Positions 27,094 through 35,290 of a DNA stretch of 64,000 bases are shown in pieces. The notes beneath the pieces are model-generated. The model was not told where the DNA came from. It made no database searches and saw only the letters and a program-made list of their open reading frames with translations. Position 1 is the stretch's first letter; every line of letters begins with the position of its first letter. This DNA comes from Pseudomonas extremaustralis (GTDB lineage: Bacteria > Pseudomonadota > Gammaproteobacteria > Pseudomonadales > Pseudomonadaceae): positions 6,358,501 to 6,422,500 of the forward strand of contig NZ_LT629689.1 in the NCBI RefSeq assembly GCF_900102035.1, read 5' to 3'. Both the position numbers and the translations under genes were made by a program.

Positions 27094-27726
27094 TCAGGCG
27101 CGGGGGGCGCCTGGGCGATACATCTTGAACAAGGCTTCAGGCCCCACCTGGAAGTAATCCGCCGGGCCACCGCCACGCAGGATCGGCTCGGCGGCCGCGG
27201 TGTTGTAGATGCCGTCCTTGAGCAGCCACTTGGCAATGTGCACCGCGACCACTTCGCCCAGCACCAGCCAGCTGGGCACCAACTGTTTGTCGGCGCGTTG
27301 CAGCTGGATGATCTGCGTCACTTTGCACTCGAACGACACTGGACTCTCGCCCACCCGTGGTACGCCGACGATCTTCGAGGCCACGGGCGTCAGGCCGGAC
27401 AACTCGAACTCACTCACCTCTGGCCCTACGGCTGCGCAACTCTGGTTCATCTGCTCGGCCAGCGGACGGGTGGCCAGGTTCCACACGAACTCGCCGGTCT
27501 GTTCGATATTGTTCAGGCTGTCTTTGCGTCCGACACTGGAGAAACCAATGATCGGCGGAATGTAGTTGAACGCGTTGAAGAAACTGTAGGGCGCCAGGTT
27601 CAGGCGGCCTGCTTTGTCGTGTGACGAAATCCAGCCGATCGGCCGCGGGCCGACGATGGCATTGAATGGGTCGTGGGGCAGGCCGTGGCCGTTGGCGGGT
27701 TCATAGTAATAGCTGTCGTCGGACAT
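27094..27726 (-). CDS. flavin reductase-like FMN-binding protein
   Basis: The 210-residue protein matches the flavin reductase (split-barrel FMN) family: FNAIVGPRPIGWISS near residue 20, NLAPYSFFNAFNYIPPIIGFSS near 40 and EFVWNLATRPLAEQMN near 80. It is predicted to bind FMN in the cytosol; the substrate is unknown. Start ATG 27726 (MSDDSYYYEP) is chosen because alignable family members begin there; ATG codons at 27765 and 27777 are possible. Confidence 0.88.
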   Translation of the reverse strand: MSDDSYYYEPANGHGLPHDPFNAIVGPRPIGWISSHDKAGRLNLAPYSFFNAFNYIPPIIGFSSVGRKDSLNNIEQTGEFVWNLATRPLAEQMNQSCAAVGPEVSEFELSGLTPVASKIVGVPRVGESPVSFECKVTQIIQLQRADKQLVPSWLVLGEVVAVHIAKWLLKDGIYNTAAAEPILRGGGPADYFQVGPEALFKMYRPGAPRA

Positions 27727-27917
27727 GGCCGGGAGTTCCTGCGTGGGGATTCTGGAGGCGGTCATAGTGCAATCCATAGTGGCGAATTTCCATCAGCCCG
27801 ATGGAATTTTCATTCATCGTCCACCTATTTTTCACAGTGTCCTGTTCAGTCTGCGCCCGACGTCGACACCCTCAAAAGTCGACCATCGAAACACTGAGCT
27901 TCGGAGTCTGCTACCCC

Positions 27918-28673
27918 ATGAATAAACTTCCTCAGATCACCCTGGCGTTCTGGGTCATGAAAATCTGCGCGACCACGTTGGGCGAAACCGCCGGGGACTT
28001 GCTGTCGATGACCCTGAACGTGGGTTATGCCATCAGCTCGATGATTTTGATCAGCGTGTTCCTGGTCACCCTGGTGACGCAACTCTGGTCGAAAGCCTAC
28101 AACCCGGTGCTGTATTGGATTGTGATCCTGTCCACCAGTACCGCCGGTACCACCATGTCGGACTTCATGGACCGCTCCCTGGGCCTGGGATATGCCACCG
28201 GATCGATGATCCTGATCGTGATCCTGATGATCATCTTCGCGATGTGGCACCTCAGTGGCGAGTCGCTGAACGTGAATAAGGTGCAGACCTTTCGCGGCGA
28301 GTTGTTCTACTGGATGGCGATTCTGTTCTCCAACACCCTGGGCACCGCGTTGGGTGACTTCCTGGCGGACGATTCGGGGCTCGGCTTTGCCGGTGGCGCC
28401 TTGTTGATCGGCTCGACCATTGCGGTGGTGGTGGCGCTCAAGTACTTCACCCGGATTTCGTCGGTGCTGCTGTTCTGGGTGGCGTTTGTCCTGACCCGTC
28501 CGTTCGGCGCGACCCTGGGCGACTTCCTGACCAAGCCCCACGCGAAGGGCGGGTTGGATTTCGGCACCATCGGTTCTTCTGCGGTGTTGGCGGCGGTGCT
28601 GGTGGTGATGATTGTCGGGGCGTCGTATGCGCAGCGGCGCTATGTGCGGCGCGAAGTGGCAGAGTTGTCCTGA
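27918..28673 (+). CDS. COG4705-like membrane protein with four internal repeats
   Basis: The 251-residue protein is almost entirely membrane segments. Four repeats of about 55-65 residues each start near a helix carrying a T/S-x-x-G-x-T-x-G/S-D pattern, placing an acidic residue at D27, D82, D147 and D202; each is followed by a small-residue G-x-G-Y/F-A-x-G-x turn and a second helix. The repeats suggest a symmetric transporter with four intramembrane carboxylates. The start ATG 27918 is preferred over upstream codons. Neighbouring genes give no clue, and I know no proven substrate. Confidence 0.8.
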   Translation: MNKLPQITLAFWVMKICATTLGETAGDLLSMTLNVGYAISSMILISVFLVTLVTQLWSKAYNPVLYWIVILSTSTAGTTMSDFMDRSLGLGYATGSMILIVILMIIFAMWHLSGESLNVNKVQTFRGELFYWMAILFSNTLGTALGDFLADDSGLGFAGGALLIGSTIAVVVALKYFTRISSVLLFWVAFVLTRPFGATLGDFLTKPHAKGGLDFGTIGSSAVLAAVLVVMIVGASYAQRRYVRREVAELS

Positions 28674-28680
28674 TTTCAAA

Positions 28681-28715
28681 TGTGGGAGGAGGCAAACCCC
28701 CTCCCACATTTTTTT
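28681..28715. terminator. REP-derived bidirectional terminator
   Basis: TGTGGGAGGAGG and CCCCCTCCCACA form a stem around CAAA, followed by seven T residues on the plus strand. It starts 8 bp after the membrane protein stop and separates it from the convergent permease gene. Confidence 0.82.
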
Positions 28716-28729
28716 ACTGCATCAAGCGG

Positions 28730-30049
28730 TTAGTCCGTGGTGATCCGTGAATGCTTGCGGGTGTCCTTCATGGTCACGTAGACCAGTAGCGACACGGCGA
28801 TACAGGCGGTTACGTACCAGTAGTAGCCGGTCTCCATCCCGATGCTCTTGAACCACAGCGCGATGTATTCAGCGGTGCCGCCGAAGATCGACACGGTCAG
28901 GGCATACGGCAGCCCTACGCCCAGGGCACGGATTTCGGTCGGGAACAGTTCGGCTTTGACCACGGCGTTGATCGAGGTGTAGCCACTGACGATGATCAGC
29001 GCCGCCATGATCAGGAAGAACGCGCCCCACCAGGTCTGGATGGTGTGCAGGGTGGTGAGGATCGGCACGGTGAACAGCGTGCCGAGGATACCGAAGGCGA
29101 TCAGGATCGGCCGGCGACCGATCTTGTCCGACAGCCCACCGATCAGGGGTTGCAGGCACATGAACAGAAACAGTGTCGCCGCCGAGATGGTGGTGGAGTC
29201 GGGGATGCTCATGCCGACGGTGTTCACCAGGTATTTCTGCATGTAGGTGGTGTAGGTGTAGAACGCCAGGGTGCCGCCCATGGTCAGGCCGACCACGGTC
29301 ATCAGTTCCCTGGGGTGGCGCAACAAGGTGCGCATCGCGCTTTCCTTGGCTTTTTCCTTCTTGGTGAACGACTCGGTTTCTTCCATGCCGCGACGCAGGA
29401 ACAGCGCAACCACTGCGCACAGTGCGCCGATGGCGAACGGGATACGCCAGCCCCAGTCGTGGAGTTGCTCGGTGGTGAGCACCTGTTGCAGCACGATCAG
29501 CACCCCCAGGGCAATGAGCTGGCCGGAGATCAGGGTCACGTACTGGAAGCTGGAGTAGAAACCACGACGTTCCTTGGTTGCCATCTCGCTCAGGTAGGTG
29601 GCGGAGGTGCCGTATTCGCCGCCGACTGACAGTCCCTGCAGCAGACGGGCAAACACCAGCAGGATGGGTGCACCGATACCGATGACTTCATATCCCGGGC
29701 TCAGGGCAATCAGGAGAGAGCCGAAGCACATCAGGTAGACCGAGGCCATCAGGGCTTTTTTGCGCCCGACTTTGTCGGCATACAGGCCCATCAGCCAGCC
29801 GCCGATCGGGCGCATCAGGAAGCCCACGGCGAAGATCGCGGCGGTGTTGAGCAATTGGGCGGTGGTGTCGCCTTTCGGGAAGAAGGTTTTGGCGAAGTAC
29901 AGCGAGAAGGCCGCGTAGACGTACCAGTCATACCACTCGACCATGTTGCCGACCGATCCGCTGAAGATCGATTTGATCCGGCTGGAGGTGGTGCGTGCTT
30001 TTGCCGGCGCGGCCGCCGACCCCAGAGGCAAGGTGTTGGAATTATCCAT
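28730..30049 (-). CDS. MHS-family MFS permease (alpha-ketoglutarate/dicarboxylate type)
   Basis: The 439-residue protein has 12 predicted membrane segments and the MHS hallmarks GNMVEWYDWYVYAAFS in helix 1, GWLMGLYADKVGRKKAL in loop 2-3 and RLLQGLSVGGEYGTSATYL in helix 4. It is close in motif content to KgtP-like alpha-ketoglutarate:proton symporters. A sigma-54 promoter with two activator sites lies upstream, and a DctD/DctB-like pair is next door, which matches the MifSR control of an alpha-ketoglutarate transporter in P. aeruginosa. Substrate assignment is inference. Confidence 0.88.
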   Translation of the reverse strand: MDNSNTLPLGSAAAPAKARTTSSRIKSIFSGSVGNMVEWYDWYVYAAFSLYFAKTFFPKGDTTAQLLNTAAIFAVGFLMRPIGGWLMGLYADKVGRKKALMASVYLMCFGSLLIALSPGYEVIGIGAPILLVFARLLQGLSVGGEYGTSATYLSEMATKERRGFYSSFQYVTLISGQLIALGVLIVLQQVLTTEQLHDWGWRIPFAIGALCAVVALFLRRGMEETESFTKKEKAKESAMRTLLRHPRELMTVVGLTMGGTLAFYTYTTYMQKYLVNTVGMSIPDSTTISAATLFLFMCLQPLIGGLSDKIGRRPILIAFGILGTLFTVPILTTLHTIQTWWGAFFLIMAALIIVSGYTSINAVVKAELFPTEIRALGVGLPYALTVSIFGGTAEYIALWFKSIGMETGYYWYVTACIAVSLLVYVTMKDTRKHSRITTD

Positions 30050-30111
30050 CGAAGGATCCTTCAGCTAGTTGTTTTTATGGAGCGTGCGGGAGCACAGCCT
30101 GGTCCGGGCTA

Positions 30112-30129
30112 TAGCAGGAGCTGTGCCAA
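30112..30129 (-). promoter_or_regulatory. sigma-54 promoter of the permease gene
   Basis: On the minus strand TTGGCACAGCTCCTGCTA has the -24 GG and -12 GC exactly ten bases apart and TGGCAC intact. It lies about 63 bp upstream of the permease ATG. The neighbouring sigma-54-dependent regulator is the obvious activator. Confidence 0.82.
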
Positions 30130-30169
30130 CCGCTCGAGGGCCCGGTCTAGAAGGGGTGGGGTGTTTTTT

Positions 30170-30220
30170 TGAGCGGAAAGCCGCCGATGAAAATGGAGCT
30201 GATGAGCGGAAATCCGCTCA
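30170..30220 (-). promoter_or_regulatory. tandem activator sites for the sigma-54 promoter
   Basis: TGAGCGGAAATCCGCTCA (30203-30220) is a perfect 8-bp palindrome with an AA centre. TGAGCGGAAAGCCGCCGA (30170-30187) is a degenerate copy exactly 33 bp away, about three helical turns. Both lie 40-110 bp upstream of the -24 element, the usual distance for enhancer-binding proteins of the NtrC/DctD class. Confidence 0.68.
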
Positions 30221-30223
30221 TTC

Positions 30224-30326
30224 TGTAGGAGCGAACTCTCTCGCGAAAAACGCCAGGACACCACGCTCATCCAGGATGTACGGCGTCATCGTTGACGATC
30301 TTCGCGAGCAAGCTTGCTCCTACAGG
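30224..30326. repeat. REPIN doublet, TGTAGGAGCGAGCTTGCTCG class
   Basis: Inverted arms TGTAGGAGCGAAC (left, somewhat diverged) and TTCGCGAGCAAGCTTGCTCC (right) enclose about 60 bp similar to the spacer at 13448-13547. The right arm contains the stop codon of the sigma-54 regulator gene. Confidence 0.88.
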
Positions 30327-31645
30327 AAGGTTTCTCGGGTCAGGCCGTGGCGTTGCATCTTTTCATTGAGGGTTCGCCGTGGCAGTTGGAGTTCGGCCAG
30401 CACCGCCTTGATATCGCCTTTATGTCGGGTCAGCGCGGCCTTGAGGCAGTGGGCCTCGAAGGCTTCCTGCTGCGAGGCCAGGGATTGGCCGGCTTCGATG
30501 CCTTCCGGTTCAGGCTCGCCAAGGCCCAGCACCTGGCGTTCGGCGACGTTGGCCAGTTCGCGCACATTGCCCGGCCAGTCATGGCTGAGCAGGCGCCCCA
30601 GTTGCGCGCCGCTCAGCGGTGCGACGCTGCGGCCCAGGCGCTCGGCGGCGTTGTGGGCGAAGTGGTCGAACAGCAGCGGGATATCTTCACGGCGTTCGCG
30701 CAGGGGCGGCAGGCGCAGTTGCGCGACGGTCAGGCGGTACGCCAGGTCTTCGCGAAAACGCCCGGCGCGAGCCTCTTCCAGCAGGTCCGGCTTGGTGGCG
30801 GCAATGATGCGCAGGTCCACCCGAATGCTCTGGTTGGAGCCCAGGCGTTCCAGCTTCTGCTCTTGCAGCACGCGCAGCAGTTTCACCTGTTGGGCCAGGG
30901 GCATGCTTTCGATTTCATCGAGGAACAGTGTGCCGCCGTGGGCATATTCCAGCTTGCCGATCCGCTTGCCCTGGGCGCCGGTGAAGGCGCCGCTTTCGTG
31001 GCCGAACAGCTCGGCTTCGAACAGTTGCTCGGGGATCGCCGCGCAATTGAGGGCCACGAACGGCTTTTTCGCGCGCGGGCCGAAATCATGCAGGCAACGG
31101 GCGACCAGCTCCTTGCCGCTGCCGGTCTCGCCACGGATCAGCACGTTGACCGGCAAGCCCGCCAGGTCCAGCACTTGCCGCCGCAGGTTCTGCAAACCAC
31201 GGGAGACGCCCAGCAGGCTGGATTCCAGCTGCGCGCGATGGTCGGCCTGTTGATGCAGGCGGCGGTTTTCCAGGATCAGCCCGCGCTTGTCCAGGGCGCG
31301 GCGCAGACTGTTGAGCAGTGCGTCGGGGCTGAAAGGTTTTTCCAGGAAGTCGTAGGCACCGTCGCGCATGGCTTCGACGGCCATCGGCACATCGCCATGG
31401 CCGGTCAGCAGGATCACCGGCAGGTCGGCGTCGCGGCGCTGCACTTCGGCCAAAAGCTCCAGGCCGCTGAGCCCGGGCATGCGGACGTCGCTCAGGATCA
31501 CCCCGGGGAAATCCTTGGGCAACTGTTCCAGGCAGGCCTCGGCGCGGCTGAACAGTTGCACCTCGAACCCCGACAGGCTCAACCATTGTTCGACGGCCGT
31601 ACGAATGCTGGCTTCGTCATCCACCACAATCACGGCATTCAGCAT
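30320..31645 (-). CDS. DctD/MifR-like sigma-54-dependent response regulator
   Basis: The 441-residue protein has a receiver domain (D53 in LSDVRMPG), an AAA+ sigma-54 interaction domain with Walker A GETGSGKE, the GAFTGA loop (ESGAFTGAQG) and Walker B GGTLFLDEIES, and a C-terminal Fis-type helix-turn-helix (LAELQLPRRTLNEKMQRHG). It should activate the divergent-region sigma-54 promoter of the MHS permease when phosphorylated. It overlaps its kinase gene by 7 bases. The TAG stop lies inside a REP arm, so the last codons border mobile repeat DNA. Confidence 0.93.
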   Translation of the reverse strand: MLNAVIVVDDEASIRTAVEQWLSLSGFEVQLFSRAEACLEQLPKDFPGVILSDVRMPGLSGLELLAEVQRRDADLPVILLTGHGDVPMAVEAMRDGAYDFLEKPFSPDALLNSLRRALDKRGLILENRRLHQQADHRAQLESSLLGVSRGLQNLRRQVLDLAGLPVNVLIRGETGSGKELVARCLHDFGPRAKKPFVALNCAAIPEQLFEAELFGHESGAFTGAQGKRIGKLEYAHGGTLFLDEIESMPLAQQVKLLRVLQEQKLERLGSNQSIRVDLRIIAATKPDLLEEARAGRFREDLAYRLTVAQLRLPPLRERREDIPLLFDHFAHNAAERLGRSVAPLSGAQLGRLLSHDWPGNVRELANVAERQVLGLGEPEPEGIEAGQSLASQQEAFEAHCLKAALTRHKGDIKAVLAELQLPRRTLNEKMQRHGLTRETFL

Positions 31646-33405
31646 AAGTCTGGCGTCTCCAGCACGATGGGCAGGGTCAGGGTGAATACCGCGCCGTCGC
31701 CCTGGTTACCGGCGGTCAGGCGTCCGCCCAATTCGTGCACGATAGCGTAGGACACCGCCAGTCCCAAGCCGAGGCCATCGCCCACCGGCTTGGTGGTGAA
31801 GAAGGGGTCGAACACGTTGTTGAGGTGTTCGTCGGCAATTCCGCCGCCGCTGTCGCTGACGGTCAGTCGCCACAGTTGCTCGTCGGCGTGCAGGCGGATT
31901 TCCAGGCGTTTGCGCGGTTTGTCGGCCATGGCGTCGAGGGCGTTGCGCAGCAGGTTGATCAGCACCTGTTCGAGGCGGATTGCATCGCCGCGAACCCAGG
32001 CCGGGCGGGTCAGGTCGAGGACCACGCCGATGGCTTCATCGCGCAGGCGCGCGTCGAGCAGGTGCAGGGACTGGTCGACCACGGTCGCCAGGTCCAGGCG
32101 TTCGCGCAGGCCGCTGGGGCTTTTGCGCGCGAAGGTCTTGAGGTGGCCGGTGAGCGCGGCCATGCGGGTGAGCATGTCGTCCAGGGGGGTGAGCGCTTTG
32201 TAGGCGTCCTCCACCCGGCCGTGGTCCAGCAGCAGGCGCAGGGTCGCCAATTGCATGCGCTGGGCAGTCAGCGGTTGGTTGATCTCATGGGCGAGGGCCG
32301 CCGACATCTGTCCCAGCGCCGCCAACTTGGCGGATTGCACCAAGCCGTCCTGGGCGGTACGCAGCGCCTGGGTGCGTTCTTCCACCAGTTGTTCGAGCTC
32401 TTCGCGGCTGCGCTGGCGCATGCGGGCCAGGCGCCAGCGCTGGGTGAGGAACAGCACGAGGAACACCAGCGCCAGCCACGACCCGGCAGCGGCGAGGCCT
32501 GCATTGCGCTGGTCTTCAAAGGCGAACTGGGGTTTGCGCAGCAGGTGCAGGGTCCAGCCTTCGGCCTTCAGCGGCAGGGATTCCCAGATGTAATTGGCGT
32601 TGCCGTCCGGGCCGTTGACGCGCATCAGGTGGCTGTTTTCGTCGAAACGCTGCAAGGGTTGAGCGTCCAGCGGCTGCAACTGTTTCTTGTCGTACTGGCG
32701 GGTGGCCTTGAGTTCGGCGAGGTCGTTGTCCGATAACGGTCGCAGGTTGCGATAGCGCCAACCCGGCTGGTTGGCGATAAACACGATGCCGCGCGCGTCA
32801 CTGACCAGCAGCAGGTCATCGCCCTGGGCCCACTCGCGCTCAAGCTCGGGAAACTCCAGCTTGACCACCATGGCGCCGAGGAACTGCTCGTGTTCATCCA
32901 CCACTGCGCTGGAAAGAAAATACCCCGGCACTCCGGTGGTCACCCCCACCGCATAAAACCGCCCGGTGCCCTGGCTCAAGGTCTGGTGGAAATACGGCCG
33001 GAAGGCGTAGTTATGCCCGACGTAACTGCTCGGCAGGTTCCAGTTGCTGGCCGCCACGGCCAGGCCGGTGCGGTCCATCAGTTCCAGGGTGGACGACTGC
33101 GCGGCATCGTTGATGCGTTCCAGCTTGCGGTTGAGCACATCCTGGGTGGTCGCATCCAGCGGGCCCTTCAAGGCGCTGATCATTTCCGAGTCCAGTGCCA
33201 GCACGGCCGGCAGCGCGCGGTAGCGTTCGATCAGGGTGTGCAGGGAGTTGGCGTACAGCGCCAGCTGCTGGTTGGCGCGTGCGGCATCGTCCACCAGGGC
33301 CTGGCGTTCGGCATGGCGGGTGGCCAAGGCAGCGGCCAGCACGGCACCGACGATGATCAGCAGTGAGTAGACGGTCAGGCGCAGGGGGCGAGGGATCACG
33401 ATCAT
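31639..33405 (-). CDS. DctB-like sensor histidine kinase
   Basis: The 588-residue kinase has membrane segments near residues 8-27 and 285-305 around a large periplasmic PAS/Cache-type sensor (with RFYAVGVTTGVPGYFLSSAV), then a coiled-coil linker and a kinase core with ALAHEINQPLTAQRMQ (phospho-His), LINLLRNALDAM, DSGGGIADE and DGLGLGLAVSYAI. The architecture is that of DctB/MifS, which sense C4-dicarboxylates or alpha-ketoglutarate. ATG 33405 is chosen; no strong ribosome site is visible. The gene precedes and overlaps its response regulator. Confidence 0.92.
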   Translation of the reverse strand: MIVIPRPLRLTVYSLLIIVGAVLAAALATRHAERQALVDDAARANQQLALYANSLHTLIERYRALPAVLALDSEMISALKGPLDATTQDVLNRKLERINDAAQSSTLELMDRTGLAVAASNWNLPSSYVGHNYAFRPYFHQTLSQGTGRFYAVGVTTGVPGYFLSSAVVDEHEQFLGAMVVKLEFPELEREWAQGDDLLLVSDARGIVFIANQPGWRYRNLRPLSDNDLAELKATRQYDKKQLQPLDAQPLQRFDENSHLMRVNGPDGNANYIWESLPLKAEGWTLHLLRKPQFAFEDQRNAGLAAAGSWLALVFLVLFLTQRWRLARMRQRSREELEQLVEERTQALRTAQDGLVQSAKLAALGQMSAALAHEINQPLTAQRMQLATLRLLLDHGRVEDAYKALTPLDDMLTRMAALTGHLKTFARKSPSGLRERLDLATVVDQSLHLLDARLRDEAIGVVLDLTRPAWVRGDAIRLEQVLINLLRNALDAMADKPRKRLEIRLHADEQLWRLTVSDSGGGIADEHLNNVFDPFFTTKPVGDGLGLGLAVSYAIVHELGGRLTAGNQGDGAVFTLTLPIVLETPDLC

Positions 33406-33495
33406 ACGGTGAGGAGCAGGCGCGGTAAGGGGAACGCACCATACCACGAGCCGCTGGAGTCTTGTGGTGAGTCGGCCTGCCGTGACGAGCGGGCA

Positions 33496-33532
33496 ATAAA
33501 AAGGCGACCTGGCTGATGGCCGAGGTCGCCTT
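33496..33532 (-). terminator. intrinsic terminator after fumarase
   Basis: AAGGCGACCT and AGGTCGCCTT form a 10-bp stem with a 12-base loop; on the minus strand it is followed by TTTTTAT. It ends the fumarase transcript before the kinase gene. Confidence 0.85.
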
Positions 33533-33551
33533 ATCGCTCGCGGCGAGGTGC

Positions 33552-35075
33552 TTACTGCACTTCTACCGCCAGGCTTTCACTGATCTTTTTCTGCCAGATG
33601 GCAGGACCGGTGATGTGGACGGATTCGCCCTTGCTGTCCACCGCGACGGTGACCGGCATGTCTTTGACCTCGAACTCGTAGATCGCTTCCATGCCCAGTT
33701 CGGCGAAGGCGACGACGCGCGACTTCTTGATGGCTTGGGCCACCAGGTAAGCAGCACCGCCCACGGCCATCAGGTACACGGCCTTGTAGTCCTTGATCGC
33801 TTCGATGGCGGTCGGGCCGCGCTCGGATTTGCCGATCATGCCCAACAGGCCGGTTTGCTCGAGGATCTGGCGGGTGAACTTGTCCATCCGCGTTGCGGTG
33901 GTCGGGCCAGCCGGGCCAACCACTTCATCGCGCACCGGATCAACCGGGCCGACGTAGTAGATGAAGCGACCCTTGAGGTCCACCGGCAGGGGTTCGCCCT
34001 TGTTCAGCATCTCGACCATGCGCTTGTGCGCCGCGTCGCGACCGGTGAGCATCTTGCCGTTGAGCAACACGGTTTCGCCCGGCTTCCAGCTCTGTACGTC
34101 TTCCGGGGTCAGGGTGTCGAGGTTGACGCGACGGGCCGATGGGCCAGCTTCCCAGACGATTTCCGGGTAGGCGTCCAACGATGGCGCTTCCAGCGATGCC
34201 GGGCCCGAACCGTCGAGCACGAAGTGCGCGTGACGGGTGGCGGCGCAGTTGGGGATCATGCACACCGGCAGGGAGGCGGCGTGGGTCGGGTAGTCCATGA
34301 TCTTCACGTCGAGCACGGTGGTCAGGCCACCCAGGCCCTGGGCGCCGATGCCCAGTTGGTTGACCTTCTCGAACAGCTCCAGGCGCAGTTCTTCGATGCG
34401 GTTGGAAGGGCCACGCTTTTTCAGCTCGTGGATGTCGATGGATTCCATTAACACTTCCTTGGCCATTACCGCGGCTTTCTCGGCGGTGCCGCCGATGCCG
34501 ATGCCGAGCATGCCCGGTGGGCACCAGCCGGCGCCCATGGTCGGAACGGTCTTGAGTACCCAGTCGACGATCGAGTCGGATGGGTTGAGCATGGCCATTT
34601 TCGACTTGTTCTCGGAACCGCCGCCCTTGGCCGCCACGTCCACTTCCACGGTGTTACCCGGAACGATGGAGTAGTGGATCACGGCAGGGGTGTTGTCCTT
34701 GGTGTTTTTGCGCGCGCCCGCCGGGTCGGCGAGGATCGAGGCACGCAGGACGTTTTCCGGCAGGTTGTAGGCGCGACGCACGCCTTCGTTGATCATGTCG
34801 TCCAGGCCCATGGTGGCGCCATCCCAACGTACGTCCATGCCTACGCGCACGAACACGGTGACGATACCGGTGTCCTGGCAGATCGGGCGGTGGCCGGTGG
34901 CGCACATGCGCGAGTTGATCAGGATCTGGGCGATGGAGTCACGGGCCGCTGGCGATTCTTCGCGCAGGTAGGCTTCGTGCATGGCCTGGATGAAGTCAAC
35001 CGGGTGGTAGTAGGAAATGAATTGCAGGGCGTCTGCAACGCTCTGAATCAGGTCGTCTTGCTTGATCACGGTCAT
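33552..35075 (-). CDS. fumA: class I fumarate hydratase (iron-sulfur)
   Basis: The 507-residue enzyme hydrates fumarate to malate in the TCA cycle and carries an oxygen-labile 4Fe-4S cluster. Motifs include ICQDTGIVTVFVRVG near residue 70, GGSENKSKMAMLNPSD, GAGWCPPGMLGIGIGGTAEK and, in the C-terminal domain, VGPAGPTTATRMDKF. ATG 35075 has AGAGGAG upstream; the longer frame lacks a ribosome site. It diverges from a 2Fe-2S reductase gene, with a hairpin-forming dyad between. Confidence 0.95.
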   Translation of the reverse strand: MTVIKQDDLIQSVADALQFISYYHPVDFIQAMHEAYLREESPAARDSIAQILINSRMCATGHRPICQDTGIVTVFVRVGMDVRWDGATMGLDDMINEGVRRAYNLPENVLRASILADPAGARKNTKDNTPAVIHYSIVPGNTVEVDVAAKGGGSENKSKMAMLNPSDSIVDWVLKTVPTMGAGWCPPGMLGIGIGGTAEKAAVMAKEVLMESIDIHELKKRGPSNRIEELRLELFEKVNQLGIGAQGLGGLTTVLDVKIMDYPTHAASLPVCMIPNCAATRHAHFVLDGSGPASLEAPSLDAYPEIVWEAGPSARRVNLDTLTPEDVQSWKPGETVLLNGKMLTGRDAAHKRMVEMLNKGEPLPVDLKGRFIYYVGPVDPVRDEVVGPAGPTTATRMDKFTRQILEQTGLLGMIGKSERGPTAIEAIKDYKAVYLMAVGGAAYLVAQAIKKSRVVAFAELGMEAIYEFEVKDMPVTVAVDSKGESVHITGPAIWQKKISESLAVEVQ

Positions 35076-35112
35076 GAGTCGCGCTCCTCTATAAGGGAAC
35101 ATTCAATAAAGG

Positions 35113-35145
35113 TGGCTTCAGTGGTGCATCGGTCGGCTGAAGCCA
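35113..35145. promoter_or_regulatory. inverted repeat between fumarase and the 2Fe-2S reductase gene
   Basis: TGGCTTCAG and CTGAAGCCA form a perfect 9-bp dyad with a 15-bp centre, 38 bp upstream of the fumarase start. It may be an operator or a hairpin in the fumarase leader. No known regulator site is recognised. Confidence 0.45.
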
Positions 35146-35290
35146 ACTTTCCAAGGCACGCCGTATGGTGCTGGCGCGACGCTAAAAAGGCGCGGCAGTA
35201 TAACCCGGCGCGGTGGCCGATACACCCGACTATGGTCAAACTCGGCCGGGCGTGATTCCCTGTGCAGGCTTTTTTGATCCGAGACCTTGT

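Noticed and set aside
13448..30326. Possible CRISPR or insertion-sequence remnants
   Set aside because: The repeated palindromes are scattered single or paired REP elements between genes, without regular spacers, transposase genes or target duplications.
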